From Ideonella oryzae (GTDB taxonomy: Bacteria; Pseudomonadota; Gammaproteobacteria; Burkholderiales; Burkholderiaceae_C): DNA of 64,000 nucleotides. Below are positions 1 to 8,426 of the stretch, piece after piece. The stretch covers positions 124,001-188,000 of the forward strand of contig NZ_JAMXMC010000007.1 of NCBI RefSeq assembly GCF_024055665.1. Reading direction: 5' to 3'. Under the pieces are notes generated by a model that worked only from the letters and a program-made list of their open reading frames with translations, had not been told where the DNA came from and ran no database searches. How positions within the stretch are numbered: the stretch's first letter is position 1; each line of letters opens with the position of its first letter. The position numbers and the translations under genes are program-made.

Positions 1-1076
1 GCCCGGGGCAGAAGAAGGGCGAGCGCGCCATCGACGGCGAGAGCTTCCACGAGGTGCTGATGCGCGGCCTGCCCATCCCGCGCTATCCGCAGCTGCGCAT
101 GGGCCTGACCTCCAAGCGCACGCTGGTCAAGCTCTGGTCCACCCAGCGGCCCGACATCGTGCACATCGCCACCGAAGGGCCGATGGGCTGGTCGGCCCTG
201 CAGGCCGCGGCCCACCTGAAGATCCCGCTGTGCTCGGACTTCCGCACCAACTTCCACGCCTACAGCAAGCACTACGGCGTGGGCTGGCTGCACAAGCCCA
301 TCATGGCCTACCTGCGCAAGTTCCATAACCTGACACAGTGCACGATGACGCCCGACGAGGGCCTGCGCCGCCAGCTCAGCGACTACGGCTTCCGCAACGT
401 GGTCGTCGTCTCGCGCGGGGTGGACACGGTGTTGTTCAATCCGCTGCGCCGCAGCGCCGCGCTGCGCGAGCAGTGGGGCGTGGCCCCCGACGAGCTGGTG
501 GTGCTGCACGTGGGCCGCATGGCCGCCGAGAAGAACCTGGGCACCCTGGTCGAGGCCTACGAGGCCCTGCGCCAGGCCCAACCACGTGCCCGCCTGGTGC
601 TGGTGGGCGACGGCCCGGCCCGCAAGGAGATCCAGCAACGCCTGCCCGAGGCCATCTTCGCCGGCATGCGCCATGGCGAGGACCTGGCCGCCCACTACGC
701 CAGCGCCGACCTGCTGCTCTTCCCCAGCCTGACCGAGACCTTCGGCAACGTCACGCCCGAGGCCATGGCCAGCGGCCTGCCGGTGCTGGCCTTCGACTAC
801 GCGGCCGCGGCCCAGCTGGTGCGCCCGCAGCACTCGGGCATGCTCGCCCCCTTCGGCAACATGGCGGCCTTCCAGCGCATGGCGGTGGACCTGGCGCGCG
901 ACCCGGAAGGCCTGCGCGTGATGGGCCAGAACGCCCGCCTGACCGCCGAGAGCCTGGGCTGGGAACGCATCATCGACCAGATCGAGCGCCTCTACGCCGA
1001 CCTGATCGCCGGCCGCCCTGTGCTGCGCACGGAGGCCGGCGCCGGCGTCAGCGCCTCACCGCTGGCCCGCGCCTGA
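1..1076 (+). CDS. Glycosyltransferase family 4 (GT-B) protein, 5' end missing
   Basis: The reading frame is open from base 3, so the true start lies left of the window; at least 357 residues are present. It is a retaining GT-B glycosyltransferase of the GT4 group, which transfers a sugar from a nucleotide donor to a lipid or sugar acceptor at the cytoplasmic face of the membrane. Visible signs are the donor-domain entry GRMAAEKNLGTLVEAY near base 510 and the GT4 E-x7-E signature (ETFGNVTPE) near base 735, followed by ASGLPVLAF. The N-terminal half resembles bacterial alpha-mannosyltransferases that act on glycolipids, but donor and acceptor cannot be read from the sequence. Its last 21 bases overlap the convergent lplT gene. 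Confidence 0.85.
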   Translation, partial: PGQKKGERAIDGESFHEVLMRGLPIPRYPQLRMGLTSKRTLVKLWSTQRPDIVHIATEGPMGWSALQAAAHLKIPLCSDFRTNFHAYSKHYGVGWLHKPIMAYLRKFHNLTQCTMTPDEGLRRQLSDYGFRNVVVVSRGVDTVLFNPLRRSAALREQWGVAPDELVVLHVGRMAAEKNLGTLVEAYEALRQAQPRARLVLVGDGPARKEIQQRLPEAIFAGMRHGEDLAAHYASADLLLFPSLTETFGNVTPEAMASGLPVLAFDYAAAAQLVRPQHSGMLAPFGNMAAFQRMAVDLARDPEGLRVMGQNARLTAESLGWERIIDQIERLYADLIAGRPVLRTEAGAGVSASPLARA

Positions 1077-2276
1077 GCATCCCGCGCCCAGACGCGCCTG
1101 GCGACGCAACGCGCGCCGCCGGGCCATCAGCACGAGCATGAAGGCGGCGATCAGCCCGCCAAAGCCCATCATCAGCGGCACCAGGGGCAGGGCCAGCGCA
1201 TGCAGGCCCGCATAGACGCCCAGCATCGTCAGCACGCTCAGGTTCTCGTTGAAGCCCTGCACGGCGATGGACCGCCCTGCGGTCAGCAGCTGGTGGCCGC
1301 GGTGCTGCAGCAGCGCATTCATCGGCACCACCAGGATGCCGCCCACCGCGCCGGTCAGCACCAGCAACGGCAGGGCCGGACCGAGCGTGGTGAGCGGCGC
1401 CACCGCCGCGATCAGCCCGCCCAGCGCCACGCCGGCCGGCAGCACGCGCAGGGCCCGGTGCAACGGCACGAAGCGCCCGGCCAGCGCGGCGCCGGCCACC
1501 ACGCCCAGCGCCACCACCGCCTGCAGGTAGGCGGCCCGGTCCAGGCCCAGCCCCACCCGTTCGGTGGCCCAGCGCAGCACCGCGAACTGCAGCACCCCGC
1601 CCACACCCCAGAACAGCGTGGTCACCGCCAGCGACAGGCCACCGGCCGCATCGCGCCACAGGCGACGGTGGGCAGCCCAGAAGTCCCGCGCCAGCGCCAC
1701 CGGGTGCCAGGCCGCCTCGGGGTAGCGGGCCCCGCTGTCGGGCACGCCCCACTGCAGCAGCGCGGCCAGGCCGTAGAGGCCCAGCAGCAGGCCCAGTGAC
1801 ACGTTCAGACCCAGCGCCAGCATCGGCGCCGACACCAGGCCCCCGCCCAGCACCGTGCCCAGCAGGGCCGCGCAGACGATGGAGACCTCGATCCAGCCAT
1901 TGGCCGCCACCAGCTGGTGCGGCGGCACCAGCTCGGTCACCAGGCCGTACTTGGCCGGCGCGTAGCCGGCCGCGCCCAGGCCCACCACCGCATAGGCCGC
2001 CACCGGGTGCAGCGGCAGCAGCATGCCGCCCAGGCCCAGCATCTTCAGCGCGTTCATCCAGGCCATCAGCCGGGCCTTGGGCAGGGCGTCGGCCAGCGGG
2101 CCCACCACCGGCGCCAGCAGCACATAGGACAGCGTGAAGGAGAACTTCAGCAGCGGGGCCCACCAGCCCGGCAGGCCCTGCTGCTGCAAGAGCGCGATGG
2201 CCACGATGAGCAGCGCGTTGTCGGCCAGGGCCGAGGTGAACTGCGCCGCGATCAGAAGAAGGAAACCCCGTGGCAT
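1056..2276 (-). CDS. lplT: Lysophospholipid transporter LplT (MFS)
   Basis: An inner-membrane MFS flippase-like transporter of 406 residues, close to the usual LplT length of about 400. LplT moves lysophospholipids inward for re-acylation. The N-terminus reads MPRGFLLLIAAQFTSALADN, a typical LplT start with the first helix beginning at once. About twelve hydrophobic segments follow, with the conserved-looking stretch GPLADALPKARLMAWMNALK in the first cytoplasmic loop. The ATG at 2276 was chosen because the frame upstream is polar, Arg-rich and unlike the family. No lysophospholipid acyltransferase gene (Aas) is adjacent, so its partner must be elsewhere. It ends inside the tail of the convergent glycosyltransferase. 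Confidence 0.85.
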   Translation of the reverse strand: MPRGFLLLIAAQFTSALADNALLIVAIALLQQQGLPGWWAPLLKFSFTLSYVLLAPVVGPLADALPKARLMAWMNALKMLGLGGMLLPLHPVAAYAVVGLGAAGYAPAKYGLVTELVPPHQLVAANGWIEVSIVCAALLGTVLGGGLVSAPMLALGLNVSLGLLLGLYGLAALLQWGVPDSGARYPEAAWHPVALARDFWAAHRRLWRDAAGGLSLAVTTLFWGVGGVLQFAVLRWATERVGLGLDRAAYLQAVVALGVVAGAALAGRFVPLHRALRVLPAGVALGGLIAAVAPLTTLGPALPLLVLTGAVGGILVVPMNALLQHRGHQLLTAGRSIAVQGFNENLSVLTMLGVYAGLHALALPLVPLMMGFGGLIAAFMLVLMARRRALRRQARLGAGCSGAGQR

Positions 2277-2449
2277 GCCGCTGTCTGTCCTCCTGGGCCG
2301 AGGCCCGACACTGCGAGACGTCGCCAAAAGTCGCGAAACGTCGCAAAACCGCGCAGTAGACCGGCCCGCCGTGCCACGGTGATGACAGCCGCGCGACACC
2401 CCCTTGCGGTGGATGGGCCGCGCCGGGGCCCGCTGCTAGAGTGCCCGCC

Positions 2450-3286
2450 ATGCCGCGCCCGCCCCTTCGCCCTGCCCGACCGCCCCGGTGGCGGCTGGCC
2501 AGCGCCGGGCTGGCGCTGAGCCTGGCCCTGGGTCTGGCCTTGAGCTTGGCCACCGGCCTGCGCGCCAGCACCCCGCTGCGGCCCGCCCCGCACCCCGGCC
2601 TGGCCCAGCTGCCCACGCAGATGCTGTGGGCCTGGGAGCGGCCCGAGGATCTGCGCGGCCTGCCGCCGAACACCGGCGTGGCCTGGCTGGCCGCCTCGGT
2701 GCGGCTGCGCGGCCAGGCCGCCGACATCCGCCCGCGCGCCCAGCCGCTGCGCGTCTCGCCCGGCACCGCGCTGCTGCCGGTGCTGCATGTGGACGCCGAC
2801 CCGCGCGACCACCCCGCCCTCAGCCCCGCCCAGCGCGAGGCCATCGTGGCCACCGCGCTGCGCCTGGTGCAAGGCCAGCCGGTGCACGCGCTGCAGCTCG
2901 ACTTCGAGGTGCGGCGCTCGCAGCGGCCCTTCCTGGCCGAGGTGGTGCGCGCGCTGCGCGCGCGGCTGCCGGCCGAGGTCGCGCTGTCGATGACCGCCCT
3001 GGCCTCCTGGTGCGCGGGCGACGCCTGGATGGACGGCCTGCCCGCCGACGAGATCGTGCCCATGGCCTTTCGCATGGACCGCGACGACACCGCCCTGCGC
3101 GCCCTGCTGGCGCGCGACGGGCACTTTCCCCGCCCCGATTGCCGGCAGGCCGCGGGCACCGCCACCGACGAACCCCCGGTGATCGGCCTGCAGGCCCCTC
3201 GCCACTACCACTTCGCGCCCCAGCCCTGGACCCGAGACCAATGGACCGCCCTGCTGAACACCCCCTCGCCCCCCGCCGCGCGCTGA
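2450..3286 (+). CDS. DUF3142-like secreted protein
   Basis: Encodes 278 residues starting with an Arg-rich n-region and a long hydrophobic stretch (about residues 15-40), which is a signal peptide or signal anchor. The rest matches my recollection of the DUF3142 family, a TIM-barrel-like fold related to glycoside hydrolases: an early LWAWERPEDLR segment, a central strand LQLDFEV ending in acidic residues, and ALSMTALASWC. No catalytic activity is established for this family. ATG 2450 was preferred over GTG 2441; neither has a strong ribosome binding site. The 3' end overlaps the next gene by 46 bp, so the two are probably translated together. Confidence 0.65.
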   Translation: MPRPPLRPARPPRWRLASAGLALSLALGLALSLATGLRASTPLRPAPHPGLAQLPTQMLWAWERPEDLRGLPPNTGVAWLAASVRLRGQAADIRPRAQPLRVSPGTALLPVLHVDADPRDHPALSPAQREAIVATALRLVQGQPVHALQLDFEVRRSQRPFLAEVVRALRARLPAEVALSMTALASWCAGDAWMDGLPADEIVPMAFRMDRDDTALRALLARDGHFPRPDCRQAAGTATDEPPVIGLQAPRHYHFAPQPWTRDQWTALLNTPSPPAAR

Positions 3287-5601
3287 GCGCGCGGGCCCAC
3301 ACCCTGGCACGGACCCTGGCACGGACCCTGGCGCTAACCGGCCTGAGCAGCCTGCTCACCCTGCCGGCCGCCCGTGCCAGCGGCGGCGATGGCTACGAAG
3401 AGAACGCCTACGCCCCCGAGCACCATGTCACCGAGGCCGCCCTGCCCGGCTACGCCGCCGGCCGCCTGGGCGTGCTGCCCGGCAGCTACTGGCGCGTCTA
3501 CCTGGCGCTGGCCTGGCGCGCGGCCCAGGGCCACCCGCTCAGCGCGGCCGAGACCGCGGCGCTCAACGTGGACGGCTGGCATGTGGGCCCCACCGCGCCC
3601 GACTGGCAGGCCCGCCACGACGAGGACGCCACCGGCATCGCCGCCTGGCTGGCCGCCCGCGCCCAGGCCGGCGCGGCCCCCGTCAAGATCGAGGCCGAGC
3701 GGGCCACGCCGGACTACAGCTTCTTCCTGAACTGCCCGAAGGACGCCTTCGAACGCGCCCGCCAGACCCTGGCCGAGCGCCAGCGCCAGAGCGCCGCCGC
3801 GCCGCAGTGGGCCGCGCGCTGGCTGGCCCAGCAGGACGCGGTGTTCGCCAACTGCTCGCCCCCGGGTATCCAGTTCGGCCAGGCCACCCAGCCGCCGGCC
3901 GTGCTGCCCCCGGCCCTGCCGGCCGACGCACCGGCCTGGCTGCGCGCCGACCACGCCTACCAGAGCGCCGCCGCGCTGTTCTACGCCGGCCAGTACGAGG
4001 CCGCGCGCCAGCGCTTCCTGGCCATCGCGCTGGACGGCGGCTCGCCCTGGCAACCCTGGGGGCGCTACCTGGCCGCCCGCTGCCTGCTGCGCCAGGCCAC
4101 CCTGGCCCTGGGGCCGGACCACCAGCCCGAGCGCACCCGCCAGTGGCTGCGCACCGCGCGCGACGAGCTGAGCGCCCAGGCCCCGCGCTTCGCCCCCGCC
4201 GCCGCCCTGCTGGGCTGGGTGGACGCCCGGCTGCGCCCGGCCGAGAAGGCCGCCGAGCTGGCCGGCCCGCTGACCCAGGCGCCGATGGACGCGGCCCAGG
4301 TGCGCGCCTTGAGCGACTACCTGGTGCTGCTCGACAGCCTGGAGCAACAGCCCGGTCTGGACGACCGCCCCGGCCTGATACAGGCGGCTGACCCGATGAC
4401 CCGCTGGATCGGCGCGATGCAGGCCGGCGACGAGCAGCGCCCGGCCGCGCTGGCCCTGGCCCGGCGCGAGGCCCAGGCCGCCCCGGCCGGCAGCCCCGGC
4501 GCCGTGCTGTGGCTGGCCGCCCTCGTCGCCCAGGCCCAGCCACGGCCCGCCGCCCTGCAGCTGAGCGAGGCCGAGCGCCGCGCCGCCGAGGCGGTGCCCG
4601 CCAGCTCGCCGCTGTACCTGCACCTGCGCTACCACCTGCTGCGCCTGCAGATCGAGGGCGGCCAGGCCGCCGCGGCCGATGCCGAGGTCAGCCGCCTGCT
4701 GGCCCACCCGCCCCAGCCCATGGACACCGCCACCCGCAACCGCTGGCTGGCCCTGAAGCTGGTGACCGCGCCCACGCTGGAAGCCTTCCTGGCCGCCGCA
4801 CCGCGCCAAGTGGCCGAGACCGGGGCGGGCACGCCGATCGCCCGCAGCGACGCCGCCAGTGCGGCGCCCGCCGCCTCGACACCGGCAGCGCCCGTGATGG
4901 GCCTGGACGACGACTTCCCGCGCCGCCTCTACCGCGCGCTGCCGCTGTCGGTGCTCAAGACCCTGCCCACCCGGCCCGATCTGCCGGTCGCGGTGAAAAC
5001 CGGACTGATCGAAGCCCTGTGGACCCGCGCGGTGCTGCTGGGCGACTGGGCCACGGCCGACACCTGGGCGCCGACGCTGGCCCAGGGCCGCGGCACCACG
5101 GCGCATCTGTACACCCGCTTCGTCCAGGCCACCACGCCCGAGGCCAAGCGCCTGGCCGCCACCGTCATCTTCGTCAACACGCCCGAGCTGCACCCGCACC
5201 GCGTGGACCCGCAGGGCAACGACACCGAATGGGGCTGCCAGGGCTGGGGCACGGGCGCACAGGATGCGCTGGCCCTGACGCCGCCGGCCTTCCTCAGCCC
5301 GGCCCAGCAGGCCGAGGCCCGGCGCGAGCAGGCCCTGCTGGACGCCCTGCCCAACCGCAACGCCTACCTGGCCCCCACGCTGCTGGCCTGGGCCCAGGGC
5401 AAGCCGGCCGACCCGGAGGCGCCCAAGGCCCTGCACTTCTTCGTGGCCAGCACCCGCAACGAATGCCGACCGCCGGTGCCCGCCAACGGCCAGCCGGCCC
5501 CCGAGCCCACCTACTCGCGCGGGGCCTTCCGGCTGCTGCACAAGCTCTGGCCCGACAGCGACTGGGCCCGCACGACCAAGTACCACTACGGCGGGCGCTG
5601 A
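3241..5601 (+). CDS. Exported TPR-like protein of unknown function
   Basis: Encodes 786 residues. The start at ATG 3241 lies inside the 3' end of the DUF3142 gene in another frame. An Arg-rich n-region and a hydrophobic core ending in LPAARA give a signal peptide with a cleavage site near residue 43. The mature protein is rich in Ala-Leu helical pairs of TPR type, for example around residues 235-275 (AYQSAAALFYAGQYEAARQ), suggesting a periplasmic helical-repeat scaffold. Conserved-looking Cys, Trp and Gly residues cluster in the C-terminal third. The overlap with the DUF3142 gene suggests that the two products act together. I do not recognise a named family. The frame continues open far upstream, but that part is only the shadow of the preceding gene. 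Confidence 0.7.
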   Translation: MDRPAEHPLAPRRALSARAHTLARTLARTLALTGLSSLLTLPAARASGGDGYEENAYAPEHHVTEAALPGYAAGRLGVLPGSYWRVYLALAWRAAQGHPLSAAETAALNVDGWHVGPTAPDWQARHDEDATGIAAWLAARAQAGAAPVKIEAERATPDYSFFLNCPKDAFERARQTLAERQRQSAAAPQWAARWLAQQDAVFANCSPPGIQFGQATQPPAVLPPALPADAPAWLRADHAYQSAAALFYAGQYEAARQRFLAIALDGGSPWQPWGRYLAARCLLRQATLALGPDHQPERTRQWLRTARDELSAQAPRFAPAAALLGWVDARLRPAEKAAELAGPLTQAPMDAAQVRALSDYLVLLDSLEQQPGLDDRPGLIQAADPMTRWIGAMQAGDEQRPAALALARREAQAAPAGSPGAVLWLAALVAQAQPRPAALQLSEAERRAAEAVPASSPLYLHLRYHLLRLQIEGGQAAAADAEVSRLLAHPPQPMDTATRNRWLALKLVTAPTLEAFLAAAPRQVAETGAGTPIARSDAASAAPAASTPAAPVMGLDDDFPRRLYRALPLSVLKTLPTRPDLPVAVKTGLIEALWTRAVLLGDWATADTWAPTLAQGRGTTAHLYTRFVQATTPEAKRLAATVIFVNTPELHPHRVDPQGNDTEWGCQGWGTGAQDALALTPPAFLSPAQQAEARREQALLDALPNRNAYLAPTLLAWAQGKPADPEAPKALHFFVASTRNECRPPVPANGQPAPEPTYSRGAFRLLHKLWPDSDWARTTKYHYGGR
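3301..3336 (+). repeat. 12-bp tandem repeat in a signal-peptide coding region
   Basis: The unit ACCCTGGCACGG occurs twice in a row and is followed by a third, diverged copy (ACCCTGGCGCTA). Being a multiple of three it stays in frame and encodes repeated T-L-A-R in the signal peptide of the exported TPR-like protein. Copy-number change would lengthen or shorten the n-region without a frameshift. Confidence 0.8.
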
Positions 5602-5611
5602 GCCTCAGCGC
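5595..5611. terminator. Palindrome spanning both stop codons of a convergent gene pair
   Basis: Arms GCGCTGAG and CTCAGCGC are separated by one base and contain the TGA stops of both convergent genes. There is no T-run on either side, and the one-base centre is too tight for a normal loop, so the inner pairs would open. It may act as a bidirectional transcription end or be a by-product of stop-codon context. Confidence 0.35.
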
Positions 5612-6837
5612 GCCGGAGCCGGGGCCAGCGCGTCCGGCTCGGTGCCGCCGGTCACGGCCGGCGCCGGATGCGCCAGGGGCTGGGGATGCGGCATGCGCGC
5701 CTGGATCAGCCGCTGATCCACCAGGTCCGCCACCTCGAACACGGCCTGGTTGCGCACCCCGCGCACCCGGGCCTGCGCCGCAGGCAGATCGGCCAGCAGA
5801 CGGGCCACGCCGCCGGCGATGGCCTTGACCGAGGGCACCACCTCGCCCAGGCCCTGCTCGCGTACCCACTGGGCGTTGTAGCGCTCCTGCGGCATGGTCC
5901 AGCGGTTCTCGAAGGTGATGACCGGCAGGCCCATCTGCACCGCCTCGCTCAGCGAGCCCGGCCCCGGCTTGCCGACGAAGAAGTCGGCCAGCTGCATGTA
6001 GCGCACCACGTCGGGCGTGAAGCCCAGCACCGCGCGCGCCGCCCCGCCTTCCGGCACGGGCAGCGCCCGCAGGCGCTCGGCCAGCAGGGCGTTGTGGCCG
6101 CAGGCCAGGATGAGCTGCACCTGCGGCAGGCTGCGGGCGATGCGCAGCATCTGCATGGACCCCTGGCCGCCGAACATCACCAGGCCGGTGGGCCGACCCG
6201 GCTGCAGACCCAGGGCCTGCAGGGCCTCGGCCCGCGACGCCGCGTCCAGCGGGGCCACGTCGTGGAAGGCCGGGCGCAGGATCATGCCCGACACCCGGTG
6301 CACATTGCGCGCGGCCACGCCCTGGGCCAGGGCCTGCTGCATCGCGCGCTCGGTGCCGCAGACGATCCACTGATCCTGCCCCGGCTCGATCCAGAAATGC
6401 GGCGGCGTGTCGGCCAGGTCGGTCAGCACGGTGGCGCAGGGCGTGCCCGGCCGCGCCGCCTGCACCGATTCGTACAGACAGCGGTTGAAGTTGGGGATCA
6501 GCGAGACCACCACGTCCGGCCGCGTCTCGGCCCAGTGCGCCTGCAGCAGGCGCACCAACCAGGGGTGGGCCCAGCGCACCGAGGCCTGCAGCAGCTTGAG
6601 CTCCTGCGCCAGGCCCAGCGTCCAGCCGCGCGCCAGGCGGCGGTTGTAGACATCTTCGGGCGCCATGCCGGTCAGGCGCCGGAAGCGGTCCTGCGCATCC
6701 AGCACCGCCATCAGGTTCACCAGCCGCACCTGCAGGGCAGCGCCATGGCGCTGCTGCAGCACGGCCTGCAGGGCCTGCGCCGCGGCCCGGTGGCCACCGC
6801 CCGCGTTGAAGTACACCAAGTCCACGGTTCGGGTCAT
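5605..6837 (-). CDS. GT28-like glycosyltransferase (diacylglycerol glucosyltransferase / MGDG synthase type)
   Basis: A 410-residue GT-B enzyme. It starts MTRTVDLVYFNAGGGHRAAA, the glycine-rich acceptor-side loop (AGGGH) typical of MurG, MGDG synthase and UgtP-type enzymes. The C-terminal donor domain has VMFGGQGS and the sugar-nucleotide signature GKPGPGSLSEAVQMGLPVI. Family knowledge suggests transfer of a hexose to diacylglycerol or a similar lipid at the inner membrane; the actual lipid and donor are unknown. ATG 6837 fits the family N-terminus; further in-frame codons upstream run into the MerR operator region. Transcription diverges from the MerR operon. Its tail is Pro/Ala-rich and probably disordered. 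Confidence 0.75.
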   Translation of the reverse strand: MTRTVDLVYFNAGGGHRAAAQALQAVLQQRHGAALQVRLVNLMAVLDAQDRFRRLTGMAPEDVYNRRLARGWTLGLAQELKLLQASVRWAHPWLVRLLQAHWAETRPDVVVSLIPNFNRCLYESVQAARPGTPCATVLTDLADTPPHFWIEPGQDQWIVCGTERAMQQALAQGVAARNVHRVSGMILRPAFHDVAPLDAASRAEALQALGLQPGRPTGLVMFGGQGSMQMLRIARSLPQVQLILACGHNALLAERLRALPVPEGGAARAVLGFTPDVVRYMQLADFFVGKPGPGSLSEAVQMGLPVITFENRWTMPQERYNAQWVREQGLGEVVPSVKAIAGGVARLLADLPAAQARVRGVRNQAVFEVADLVDQRLIQARMPHPQPLAHPAPAVTGGTEPDALAPAPAR

Positions 6838-6893
6838 CCCCGACAGCGTGGGCCGCCGGCATGACGCGCCTGTGACGCTCCCGTGATGCCCGC

Positions 6894-6917
6894 TTGACCT
6901 GACGGTGACCGTCAGGT
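6894..6917 (+). promoter_or_regulatory. MerR-type operator/promoter for the MerR two-gene operon
   Basis: A TTGACC -35 element (6894-6899) overlaps a perfect inverted repeat with arms ACCTGACGGT (6897-6906) and ACCGTCAGGT (6908-6917) around one central base. A palindrome beginning inside the -35 box is the hallmark of MerR-family promoters with a long spacer. The -10 expected 19 bp downstream (about 6919-6924) is poor. The site lies 33 bp before a small gene that is translationally coupled to a MerR regulator, so autoregulation is likely. Confidence 0.7.
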
Positions 6918-6949
6918 GCACGCTGCGGCTTTGCCTGGAGAGGACCGCC

Positions 6950-7402
6950 ATGAACCCGCCCCTTCCCCTGCCGGCCGCCGCGCGCGACGATGCCCGCTGG
7001 CTGGCCGCCTTCCTTGCCGCCGAGCTGGCCGCGGCCGACTTCGACCATGCCGGCCACCTGCGCGCCGCCGGCCTGCTGCTGCAACGCCACCCGCTGCCCG
7101 AGACGCTGCCGCTGTACCTGGCGGGCCTGCGTGGCTTGGCCACGCGCCTGGGCGTGCCCGGCAAGGTGCACGCCACCGTCACCGAAGCCCTGCTGCGCCT
7201 GATGGCCGCGGCCGGCGCCGGCACGCCCGGCCAGCCCTGGACCCTGTGCCTGCAGCGCGAACCGGCCCTGCGCAGCGACGCCCGGGCCCTGCTGGCGCGG
7301 CACTACTCGCCCGAGCGGCTGGACAGCGAGGCCGCCCGCCAGCACTTCATGCCGCCCGACCGGCTACCCTTGCCGCCATGCCCTGCCCCCGAGCCGACAT
7401 GA
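6950..7402 (+). CDS. Conserved hypothetical protein co-transcribed with a MerR regulator
   Basis: A soluble, mainly helical protein of 150 residues. It has an FDHAGHLRAAGLLLQRHP segment near residue 35 and a central HATVTEALLRL helix. I have seen similar His-containing FxHxxHLR proteins as small uncharacterised proteins of diverse bacteria, but know no activity. ATG 6950 follows GGAGAGG at a good distance. The gene lies directly behind the MerR operator. Its TGA stop overlaps the ATG of the MerR gene in an ATGA arrangement, so the two are coupled; it is the likely target and perhaps the effector-related partner of that regulator. Confidence 0.6.
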   Translation: MNPPLPLPAAARDDARWLAAFLAAELAAADFDHAGHLRAAGLLLQRHPLPETLPLYLAGLRGLATRLGVPGKVHATVTEALLRLMAAAGAGTPGQPWTLCLQREPALRSDARALLARHYSPERLDSEAARQHFMPPDRLPLPPCPAPEPT

Positions 7403-7989
7403 CGCCGATGACCCTGGGCCGCCTGGCCCGTGCCTGTGGCCTGGCCCGCAGCTCGGTGCTGCACTACGAAGCCCTGGGGCTGCTGCTGCCGGGCGCACGC
7501 AGCGCGGCCGGCTACCGCCTCTACGGGCCGGCCCAGGTGCAACAGTTGCAACAGATCCGGCAGCTGCGCGAGGCGGGCCTGTCGCTCGCCGCCATCGCGG
7601 CCCTGCTGGCGCAGCCGCGTGACGATGCGGTGCCGCCGCCGGTGGCCCACACCCTGCTGCAGGACCGCCTGCTGGAACTGGGCCAGGAGCTGGCCCGACT
7701 GCGCCAGCAGCAGCGCCAGCTCGCCCGCCTGCTGGCCGACCCCGCGCTGGCAGACGCCCCCGCCTGCCGCAGCAAGGCCGACTGGGTGGCCCTGCTGCAG
7801 CGCGCGGGCTTCGACGAGGCCGAGATGCAGCGCTGGCACCAGGAATTCGAACAGCAGGACCCCGCTGGGCACGCGCACTTCCTGCGCGCACTGGGGCTGC
7901 CGGCAGCGCAGATCCGCAGCATCCGGACGGCCGCACGCCACGGCCCGGGCCCGCAGGCGAAAGCCCCACCGGGGGCGGCCCCGCGTTGA
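7399..7989 (+). CDS. MerR-family transcriptional regulator
   Basis: Encodes 196 residues. The N-terminal winged-helix domain (about residues 4-75) carries the family pattern TLGRLARACGLARSSVLHYE, then GLLLPGARSAAGYRLYG and QLREAGLSLAAIAALL. A dimerisation coiled coil follows (about 85-120), rich in Leu, Gln and Arg. The C-terminal part contains a single Cys (ADAPACRSKADW) and a TipAS-like helical stretch (WHQEFEQQDPAGHAHFLRAL), hinting at a small-molecule rather than metal effector. The start codon overlaps the previous stop. The perfect palindrome at 6897-6917 upstream of the pair is its probable operator. Confidence 0.85.
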   Translation: MTPMTLGRLARACGLARSSVLHYEALGLLLPGARSAAGYRLYGPAQVQQLQQIRQLREAGLSLAAIAALLAQPRDDAVPPPVAHTLLQDRLLELGQELARLRQQQRQLARLLADPALADAPACRSKADWVALLQRAGFDEAEMQRWHQEFEQQDPAGHAHFLRALGLPAAQIRSIRTAARHGPGPQAKAPPGAAPR

Positions 7990-8050
7990 CAGCCTGCCTG
8001 CGCCATGCACACTGGGGCGTCTGCCACACACCCCAGATCAGGAGGCCACC

Positions 8051-8413
8051 ATGTTCGACCACATCGGATTCGGCGCCAGCGACCTGCCTGCCAGCAAGTC
8101 CTTCTTCGTCCAGGCCCTGGCCCCCTTGGGCGTGGGGGTGGTGATGGAGGGCGACTACGGCGTGGGCCTGGGGCTGCCGGGCAAGCCCTCGCTCTGGCTG
8201 CACCAGGACGACATGCCGCCCACCCCGCTGCACCTGGCCTTCACCGCCAGCAGCCGGGCGCTGGTGGACGCGTTCTACAAGGCGGCCCTGGCCGCGGGCG
8301 GCGAGGACAACGGCCCGCCGGGCCTGCGCCCGCACTACCACGCCAACTACTACGCGGCCTTCGTCATCGGGCCGGACGGCCACAACGTCGAGGCCGTCTG
8401 CCACCTGCCCTGA
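8051..8413 (+). CDS. VOC family (glyoxalase-like) protein
   Basis: A 120-residue single vicinal-oxygen-chelate module. It starts MFDHIGFGASDL, the usual first beta strand with a His ligand at residue 4, and ends with the strand FVIGPDGHNVEAVCH, which has the usual Glu ligand. Proteins of this size form dimers that bind a metal or a small ligand, as lyases, dioxygenases or resistance proteins; the substrate is unknown. AGGAGG at 8040-8045 supports the ATG at 8051. A second VOC protein of similar design lies at 38329-38706. Confidence 0.8.
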   Translation: MFDHIGFGASDLPASKSFFVQALAPLGVGVVMEGDYGVGLGLPGKPSLWLHQDDMPPTPLHLAFTASSRALVDAFYKAALAAGGEDNGPPGLRPHYHANYYAAFVIGPDGHNVEAVCHLP

Positions 8414-8426
8414 GGTGGCGCAGGGC

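Noticed and set aside
2488-3240. N-terminal extension of the exported TPR-like protein
   Set aside because: This part of the frame is the out-of-frame shadow of the DUF3142 gene. A start with a signal peptide exists at 3241.
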